Source of the DNA: JBGPYB01 sp041493035
GTDB lineage: Bacteria > Acidobacteriota > Vicinamibacteria > Fen-336
NCBI GenBank assembly: GCA_041493035.1
Contig: JBGPYB010000137.1
Coordinates: forward strand, 1-12,279
Direction of reading: 5' to 3'
Length of the DNA: 12,279 nucleotides
Shown one piece after another: positions 6,471 through 12,279 of this stretch. The stretch's first letter is position 1. The number at the start of each line of letters is the position of its first letter. The position numbers and the translations under genes are program-made. The notes under the pieces are model-generated. The model worked only from the letters and a program-made list of their open reading frames with translations. It did no database searches and was not told the DNA's origin.

Positions 6471-6917
6471 GTGGGTCTGGACAAACTCAAGCCGGCCAAG
6501 GGCAGCACCTTCAACCGCAAGCGCGTGGGCCGCGGGCCGGGGAGCGGCCTCGGCAAGACCTCGGGCCGTGGTGAGAAGGGGCAGAAGAGCCGAAGCGGCT
6601 TCAGCCACCGCGACGGCTTCGAAGGGGGACAGATGCCCCTTCACCGTCGTGTTCCCAAGCGTGGCTTCCACAATCGGTTCCGGAAGGAATACACCGAGGT
6701 GAACCTGGCCAGCCTCGAGATCTTCGATGCCGGAACGATCGTGACGCCCGACGTGCTATTGAAGCGCGGAATGATCAAGAAGCTGCGGGATGGCGTCAAG
6801 GTCCTCGCGAAGGGCGACCTGACGAAGGCCCTCACGGTGAGGGCGCACAAGTTCAGCGCGAAAGCGCAGGAACGCATCGCTGGGCTCGGCGGGAAGGCCG
6901 AGGTCCTCGAGGGTTAG
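6471..6917 (+). CDS. rplO: 50S ribosomal protein L15
   Basis: Late 50S assembly protein whose extended N-terminal arm penetrates 23S rRNA. The 148-residue product begins MGLDKLKPAKGSTFNRKRVGRG and has the glycine/lysine-rich arm GRGPGSGLGKTSGRGEKGQK at about residues 20-39. GGQMPLHRRVPKRGF is the next conserved block. The C-terminal domain ends ALTVRAHKFSAKAQERIAGLGGKAEVLEG, with the typical SAKA..I...GG pattern. The start is GTG, preceded by GGGGGAGA at 6461-6468. The secY ATG begins on the base after its TAG, so the two genes touch. Confidence 0.97.
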   Translation: MGLDKLKPAKGSTFNRKRVGRGPGSGLGKTSGRGEKGQKSRSGFSHRDGFEGGQMPLHRRVPKRGFHNRFRKEYTEVNLASLEIFDAGTIVTPDVLLKRGMIKKLRDGVKVLAKGDLTKALTVRAHKFSAKAQERIAGLGGKAEVLEG

Positions 6918-8307
<1,390 letters not shown>

Positions 8308-8321
<14 letters not shown>

Positions 8322-8991
8322 CCATGGCCATCGCACTTCGGTCGACCGGATCATCTTCCTGGGGCCTCCGGGCGCCGGGAAGGGGACCCAGGCTGGACGT
8401 CTGGCCGCGGCACGCGGAATCGTGCGCATCTCCACGGGCGATATGTTGAGAGACGCCATCGCCAAAGGGACGCCCCTCGGGCGGGGGGCGGCGGTCTACA
8501 TCGACAAGGGCCGGCTGGTTCCTGACGACCTCCTGATCCATCTAGTGGGCGAGCGGATCCGCCAGGAGGATTGCAAAGACGGCTTCATCCTCGATGGCTT
8601 CCCCCGCACTCTCCGCCAAGCCGAAGGCCTCGAGGAGATGGCGGGTTGCTCCTCGAGCGGCTTCCTCGTGTTCAACGTGGAGGTTCCGCGAGACGAATTG
8701 CTGCGGCGCCTGTCGGGACGTCGGTGGTGCCCGACCTGCCAGGCCACCTACCATGTCTACACGAACCCTCCGGCAGAGCCGGGGATCTGCGATCTGGACG
8801 GAACGGCGCTGATTCAGCGTGAGGACGACAAGGAGTCGGCCGTGGCCCGTCGGCTCGCGGAGTACGACGAGAGAACGCGCCCGCTCATCGAATACTTCCG
8901 AAACCGGTCCCGCTTCCACACGGTGGACGGCTATCGACCGGTGGACACCGTCTTTGGCGAGCTTTCGGCGGTTCTGGAGGCCGAGTCGTGA
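8308..8991 (+). CDS. adk: Adenylate kinase with zinc-type lid
   Basis: Cytosolic enzyme converting ATP and AMP to two ADP. From GTG 8308 the product has 227 residues. The P-loop GPPGAGKGT is at residues 19-27, the AMP-site segment STGDMLR at 42-48 and DGFPRT at 96-101. The long lid carries Cys141, Cys144, Cys161 and Asp164 in the C-x2-C...C-x2-D arrangement of zinc-binding kinases such as those of Bacillus; QREDD follows. Most relatives begin one residue before the first strand (RIIFLGPPG); here 13 residues precede it. No ATG, GTG or TTG lies between 8308 and the P-loop, so the extension and the 14-base overlap with secY are probably real. The stop overlaps map by GTGA. An alternative GTG at 8284 is less likely. 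Confidence 0.95.
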
Positions 8992-9764
8992 GCGTCCAGA
9001 AGTCGTGGGCCGAGCTCCAGAAGATGCACCGCGCGTGCACCATCGTGGTCGACACCCTCGCGGCTCTTGCCGAGGCCGCGGCGCCTGGCGTCACGACCAA
9101 GGAGATGGACAAGATCGCGCGTGAGCGCATCGAGAAGGCTGGAGCGAAGCCGGCCTTCCTCGGATACAGGGGCTATCCGGCGACACTCTGCATTTCGGTG
9201 AATGACGAAGTAGTTCATGGGATCCCCGGAGGCCGTCGGCTGAAGGACGGAGATATCGTCGGCCTCGACCTGGGTTGTATCGTGGACGGCTACTACGGAG
9301 ACGCGGCCCGCACCGTCGGAGTCGGCAAGGTCAGCGAGGAGGCCCGGCGGCTGATGGAGGCCACGGAGGCCAGCCTTCACGCGGGAATCGCCGTTTGCAG
9401 GCCTGGGAGCCGCGTCGGCGACATCGGCCACGCCGTCCAGAGCTACGCAGAGGGGCGGGGGTACTCGGTGGTTCGGGAGTTCGTCGGTCACGGCATCGGC
9501 ACGAGCCTCCACGAAGAGCCGCAGGTCCCGAACTACGGGCCGCCGGGCCGCCGCGAGCGCCTGGTCCCCGGCATGTGCCTCGCCATCGAGCCGATGGTGA
9601 ACACCGGGAAGCCCGACGTCCGAGTCCTGGACGACGGTTGGACGGCGGTGACGGTGGATGGCGGCCTGTCGGCCCATTTCGAGCTCTCGATCGCGGTGAC
9701 GCCCGAGGGGCCCTGGGTCCTGTCGGAGCCTTACCCGTACGGCCAGCGGGAGAGTCATGCCTGA
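8988..9764 (+). CDS. map: Methionine aminopeptidase, type I
   Basis: Dinuclear metallopeptidase that removes the N-terminal methionine of new proteins when the next residue is small. The 258-residue product matches the short bacterial type I form with no insert in the catalytic domain. All five metal ligands are visible: Asp94, Asp105, His168, Glu201 and Glu232. The two aspartates are 11 apart as in Escherichia coli. His77 (NDEVVHGIP) and His175 (SLHEEP) are the conserved active-site histidines. Around Glu232 the sequence is AHFELSIAVT, where most relatives have FEH; the ligand is kept but the following histidine is leucine. It starts with GTG inside the adk stop, and its last eight bases overlap infA. 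Confidence 0.97.
   Translation: MSVQKSWAELQKMHRACTIVVDTLAALAEAAAPGVTTKEMDKIARERIEKAGAKPAFLGYRGYPATLCISVNDEVVHGIPGGRRLKDGDIVGLDLGCIVDGYYGDAARTVGVGKVSEEARRLMEATEASLHAGIAVCRPGSRVGDIGHAVQSYAEGRGYSVVREFVGHGIGTSLHEEPQVPNYGPPGRRERLVPGMCLAIEPMVNTGKPDVRVLDDGWTAVTVDGGLSAHFELSIAVTPEGPWVLSEPYPYGQRESHA
9748..9752 (+). promoter_or_regulatory. Shine-Dalgarno site of infA inside map
   Basis: GGGAG lies four bases before the ATG at 9757, within the last codons of map. Together with the product length it supports ATG 9757 over the in-frame GTG at 9784. Confidence 0.6.
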
Positions 9765-9975
9765 TGGCGGGAAGGGGACCCAAGTGAACGCGACGGTTCT
9801 GGAGTCGCTCCCGAACGCCCTCTACAGGGTGGAGCTGGAGAACGAGAGCCGCGCCCGCGTGACGGCCCACGTCTCCGGCGGTTCTTTGTTGCGGATCCTC
9901 CCCGGTGACGGGGTCGTCGTGGAACTCATGGCGTACGACATGACCCGCGGCCGCATCGTAAAGCGGCGGGGCTAG
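9757..9975 (+). CDS. infA: Translation initiation factor IF-1, divergent loop
   Basis: Small OB-fold factor that binds the A site of the 30S subunit during initiation, next to helix 44 and S12. The product has 72 residues, exactly the common length. Family landmarks are ATVLESLPNALYRVELEN at residues 12-29, AHVSG at 37-41, RILPGD at 46-51 and YDMTRGRIVKR at 60-70. In most IF-1 the stretch between SG and RILPGD is seven residues (KMRKNYI in Escherichia coli); here it is only four (GSLL). Two extra residues sit earlier, in the turn ESRAR. The fold seems intact but the basic loop is shortened. The start ATG lies within the map end and keeps the usual ten or so residues before the first strand. 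Confidence 0.93.
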   Translation: MPDGGKGTQVNATVLESLPNALYRVELENESRARVTAHVSGGSLLRILPGDGVVVELMAYDMTRGRIVKRRG

Positions 9976-9982
9976 TTGGTGA

Positions 9983-9989
9983 GAGAGGT
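9983..9989 (+). promoter_or_regulatory. Shine-Dalgarno site of rpmJ
   Basis: GAGAGGT lies six bases before the GTG at 9996. This supports the short rpmJ gene, which has a non-ATG start. Confidence 0.6.
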
Positions 9990-9995
9990 CAGGAA

Positions 9996-10109
9996 GTGAA
10001 AGTAAGGTCGTCGGTCAAGAAGATCTGCGTCAAGTGCAAGGTGGTGCGCCGCCAGGGAGTCGTGCGGATCATCTGCAGCAATCAGAAGCACAAGCAGAGG
10101 CAGGGGTAA
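9996..10109 (+). CDS. rpmJ: 50S ribosomal protein L36, zinc-binding type
   Basis: Smallest 50S protein, binding 23S rRNA near the L7/L12 stalk base. Translation from GTG gives 37 residues, the typical bacterial length, starting MKVRSSVKKIC and ending NQKHKQRQG, nearly the L36 consensus. Cys11, Cys14, Cys27 and His32 form the conserved Cys3-His zinc site of the cysteine-bearing form. It lies between infA and rpsM, its standard place. A GAGAGGT site precedes the GTG, and rpsM starts three bases after the TAA. Confidence 0.97.
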   Translation: MKVRSSVKKICVKCKVVRRQGVVRIICSNQKHKQRQG

Positions 10110-10112
10110 GCC

Positions 10113-10496
10113 ATGGCACGCATCGCAGGCGTAGACCTCCCGCGTCAGAAGCGGGTCGAGATCGCCCTCACGTATATTTACGGGATCGGCGTCGCCCGAA
10201 GCAACACCATCCTGGTCAAGGCGGGAATCGACGCGAGCGTCCGTGTCAAGGATCTCTCCGAGGAGGAGGCCAGCCGCATCGCCAAGATCATCGACTCCGA
10301 GGGGGGAGTCGAGGGAGACCTCCGGAAGGACGTGGCCATGAACATCAAGCGGCTCATGGAGGTTGGCTCCTACCGCGGGATGCGCCACCGTCGCAACCTG
10401 CCTGTTCGAGGGCAGCGGACCCACACCAACGCCCGCACGCGGAAGGGCCCGCGGCGTGCCATGATCCGCCCGAAGTCGTCGGCGCCCAAGCCGTAG
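10113..10496 (+). CDS. rpsM: 30S ribosomal protein S13
   Basis: 30S head protein that contacts P-site tRNA and forms bridges to L5 in the 50S subunit. The 127-residue product starts MARIAGVDLPRQKRVEIALTYIYGIG, with the helix-two-turn-helix region GVARSNTIL at about residues 26-34, then the long coiled helix, GMRHRRNLPVRGQ, and the tRNA-facing basic tail RTHTNARTRKGPR at 102-114. The final residues are RPKSSAPKP, where many relatives have a Lys-rich end. In Escherichia coli an S4-binding pseudoknot precedes rpsM; here only three bases separate it from rpmJ, so any such element would have to lie inside rpmJ coding sequence. Confidence 0.98.
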   Translation: MARIAGVDLPRQKRVEIALTYIYGIGVARSNTILVKAGIDASVRVKDLSEEEASRIAKIIDSEGGVEGDLRKDVAMNIKRLMEVGSYRGMRHRRNLPVRGQRTHTNARTRKGPRRAMIRPKSSAPKP

Positions 10497-10506
10497 GAGA
10501 CGAGAG

Positions 10507-10899
10507 ATGACCAAAGTCGTCGGCGCAAAGAAGGGGAAGAAGGAGAAGAAGCACGTGGTGCACGGCATCGCCCACGTTCACGCCTCCTTCAACAACACCC
10601 ACGTGACGATCACGGACCTCGAGGGGAACGTGGTGACGTGGTCGAGCGCGGGAACCCTGGGTTTCAAGGGGTCGCGCAAGGGGACGCCGTTCGCCGCTCA
10701 GCAGGCCGCCGCCGCCTGCGCGACCGCGGCCAAGGAGTCGGGGCTCCGTTCCCTCGACATCCGCGTCAAGGGACCAGGAAGCGGGCGCGAGTCGGCCATA
10801 CGGGCGCTGCAGGCGGCGGGGGTGGAGATCAAGTCCATCCGGGACGTGACCCCGATCCCCCACAACGGTTGCCGGCCGCCCAAGCGGCGCCGGGTGTAA
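10507..10899 (+). CDS. rpsK: 30S ribosomal protein S11
   Basis: 30S platform protein near the E-site codon, with S7 lining the mRNA exit channel. The 130-residue product has a Lys-rich start, then GIAHVHASFNNTHVTITDLEGNVVTWSSAGTLGFKGSRKGTPFAAQQAA, the family signature. The C-terminus PIPHNGCRPPKRRRV holds Asn120-Gly121, the position known to become isoaspartate in Escherichia coli S11. AGGAG lies just upstream of the ATG, seven bases away. It sits between rpsM and rpsD as in the canonical alpha cluster. Confidence 0.98.
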   Translation: MTKVVGAKKGKKEKKHVVHGIAHVHASFNNTHVTITDLEGNVVTWSSAGTLGFKGSRKGTPFAAQQAAAACATAAKESGLRSLDIRVKGPGSGRESAIRALQAAGVEIKSIRDVTPIPHNGCRPPKRRRV

Positions 10900-10911
10900 G
10901 GGAGCGAGAGA

Positions 10912-11556
10912 GTGGCGAGATACATCGGGTCGGTCTGCCGTCTTTGCCGCCGCGAGGGGATGAAGCTTTTCCTCAAGGGCGACCGTTGCTTGACGGAGAA
11001 GTGCGCCATCGAGAAGCGGAACTACGCCCCCGGGCAGCACGGCAAAGGCGGCAAAGGGGGAAGGATCAAGGCCAAGCTCCAGGGGTACGGCCTCCAGCTC
11101 CGCGAGAAGCAGAAGACGAAGCGTCTCTATGGGATGCTTGAGGGACAGTTCGCCCTCACCTTCGACCGAGCGTCGCAGGAGAAGGGGGTCGTCGGAGAGA
11201 CGCTCCTCAGCAAGCTGGAAAGGCGCCTCGACAACGTCGTCTATCGCCTCGGCTTCGGCGCTTCGCGCGCCCAGGCCCGGCAGCTCGTCCGCCACGGCCA
11301 TGTGCGGGTGAACGACAAGAGACTCAATATTCCCTCATTCCAGGTCAAAGTCGGTGACGCGGTGACCCTCGCTCCACGGGCGGCGCAGAACGCCCTCGTT
11401 GTGGCGTCGGTCGAGTCGGTGAAGGGGCGCGGCGTGCCCAAGTGGCTTGAGCTGGACGCCTCCGCCATGAAGGGGAAGATCCTGTCGGTGCCCGCCAGGG
11501 ACGACGTGAACTTCCCCATCCAGGAGCAGCTCATCGTCGAGCTGTACTCTAAGTAA
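10912..11556 (+). CDS. rpsD: 30S ribosomal protein S4, zinc-binding type
   Basis: Primary 16S rRNA-binding protein that starts assembly of the 5' domain and influences decoding accuracy; in some bacteria it also represses its own operon. The 214-residue product starts MARYIGSVCRLCRREG. Cys9, Cys12, Cys26 and Cys31 make up the N-terminal zinc site of the cysteine-bearing form; other S4 proteins lack it. NYAPGQHG follows at 37-44. The S4 RNA-binding domain begins near residue 102 with LERRLDNVVYRLGFGASRAQARQLVRHGHV. The start is GTG, with GGGAG seven bases upstream. rpoA follows after 25 bases, the longest gap in the window. Confidence 0.98.
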   Translation: MARYIGSVCRLCRREGMKLFLKGDRCLTEKCAIEKRNYAPGQHGKGGKGGRIKAKLQGYGLQLREKQKTKRLYGMLEGQFALTFDRASQEKGVVGETLLSKLERRLDNVVYRLGFGASRAQARQLVRHGHVRVNDKRLNIPSFQVKVGDAVTLAPRAAQNALVVASVESVKGRGVPKWLELDASAMKGKILSVPARDDVNFPIQEQLIVELYSK

Positions 11557-11581
11557 GCAGTCAAGAGAGGACTTTCATACG

Positions 11582-12279
11582 ATGCTTTGGAAAGGGTTCC
11601 AGAAGCCGAAGCGCCTCGAGGTGGATCGCGAGAGCCTCACCGACCACTACGGGCGGTTTTACGCGCAGCCCTTCGAGCGGGGCTTCGCCACCACCGTCGG
11701 CAACGCCCTCCGCCGGGTGCTCCTCTCGAGCATCGAAGGCGCGGCCATAACGGCCGTCCGGGTCGAGGGCGTCCTCCACGAGTTCTCGCCGATTCCGGGA
11801 GCGATGGAGGACACGACCGATCTCATCCTGAACCTGAAGCGGGTGCCCCTCAAGATGCACGTCGAGCACCCGAAAACGCTGACCCTCCGCACGTCAGAGG
11901 CAGGAGAGGTGCGCGCCAAGCACATCACACCCGACGCCGACGTGGAGATCCTCGACCCCGAGGCCTACATCGCGACTCTGGGGCAGGGATCGACCCTGTC
12001 CATCGAGATGCGGGTGAAGCAGGGGCGTGGCTACGTCTCCGCCGACAAGAACTTCGACGAGGACTTGTCCATCGGCTGGATCCCCGTCGACTCGGTGCAC
12101 TCGCCCATCAAGAAGGTCAACTACTTCGTGGAGAACGCCCGCGTCGGCCAGGCCACCGACTACGAGAAGCTCACCCTGGAGGTCTGGGGCAACGGCGCCG
12201 TGTCGCCGCGGGACGCCGTGGGCCTCGCCTCGAAGCTCATGAAGGACCACCTCACGATCTTCATCAACATCGAGGAGGA
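11582..12279 (+). CDS. rpoA: RNA polymerase alpha subunit, 3' end missing
   Basis: Alpha dimerizes and starts assembly of RNA polymerase by binding beta and beta-prime. The frame is open to the end of the window, giving 232 complete codons; full-length alpha is about 310-340 residues, so the end of the N-terminal domain, the linker and the DNA-contacting C-terminal domain are missing. It starts MLWKGFQKPKRLEVD. PFERGFATTVGNALRRVLLSS at residues 30-50 is the dimerization helix, with Arg44-Arg45 matching the arginines that contact beta, followed by GAAITAVRVEGVLHEFSPIPG and DTTDLILNLK. VNYFVENARVGQATDYEKLTLEVWGNG is the second core block. AGAGGA (11566-11571) lies ten bases before the ATG. rplQ (L17) would be expected next. 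Confidence 0.97.
   Translation, partial: MLWKGFQKPKRLEVDRESLTDHYGRFYAQPFERGFATTVGNALRRVLLSSIEGAAITAVRVEGVLHEFSPIPGAMEDTTDLILNLKRVPLKMHVEHPKTLTLRTSEAGEVRAKHITPDADVEILDPEAYIATLGQGSTLSIEMRVKQGRGYVSADKNFDEDLSIGWIPVDSVHSPIKKVNYFVENARVGQATDYEKLTLEVWGNGAVSPRDAVGLASKLMKDHLTIFINIEE

Noticed and set aside
9784..9975. Shorter IF-1 starting at GTG 9784.
   Set aside because: It would remove the residues that normally precede the first strand; ATG 9757 gives the family length of 72 and has GGGAG in front.
9976..9995. Possible alpha-operon promoter or leader before rpmJ.
   Set aside because: The 20 bases hold a Shine-Dalgarno site and no recognisable -35 or -10 elements.
11557..11581. Possible promoter or terminator in the longest gap, between rpsD and rpoA.
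   Set aside because: Only a ribosome binding site is visible. The AGTC/GACT pairing is four bases with no T-run, and 25 bases leave no room for a standard promoter.

Overview
The window is a G+C-rich, fully coding stretch of a bacterial chromosome. It holds the late S10, the complete spc and most of the alpha ribosomal-protein gene clusters as one unbroken series on the plus strand. There are 26 genes, 24 of them complete. rplB (L2) lacks its 5' end and rpoA (RNA polymerase alpha) lacks its 3' end, both because of the window edges. G or C fills most third codon positions, which explains the many long but meaningless open frames on the other strand. The organism is a bacterium. The single-zinc-type S14, the cysteine-bearing S4, L36 and adenylate kinase, the gene order secY-adk-map-infA-rpmJ-rpsM-rpsK-rpsD-rpoA, and an alpha N-terminus beginning MLWKGFQKPKRLEVD would suit Acidobacteriota or a neighbouring phylum. 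That placement is an inference from memory of family sequences and is weak.

Layout: 1-2835 is the end of the S10 cluster (rplB, rpsS, rplV, rpsC, rplP, rpmC, rpsQ). 2854-8321 is the spc cluster (rplN, rplX, rplE, rpsN, rpsH, rplF, rplR, rpsE, rpmD, rplO, secY). 8308-9975 is the adk, map, infA block. 9996-12279 is the alpha cluster (rpmJ, rpsM, rpsK, rpsD, rpoA). The 37-codon rpmJ gene at 9996-10109 is easily missed because of its size.

The genes work together in making ribosomes and handling new proteins. Most products are 30S or 50S subunit proteins. SecY is the membrane channel for nascent proteins, Map removes the initiator methionine, IF-1 assists initiation on the 30S subunit, Adk balances adenine nucleotides, and RpoA nucleates RNA polymerase. 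No gap between genes exceeds 25 bases. Three pairs overlap by GTGA (rplX/rplE, rplF/rplR, adk/map), secY/adk overlaps by 14 bases and map/infA by 8, and secY starts on the base after the rplO stop. No internal promoter, terminator, RNA gene, mobile element or repeat array was seen, so transcription presumably comes from upstream of the window with extensive translational coupling.

Nothing here looks like an undescribed system. The points most worth checking are small departures in conserved proteins: an IF-1 with a shortened decoding-site loop, a methionine aminopeptidase with FEL in place of the usual FEH, an adenylate kinase with an N-terminal extension read out of the secY end, and extra tails on S19, S17 and L30.
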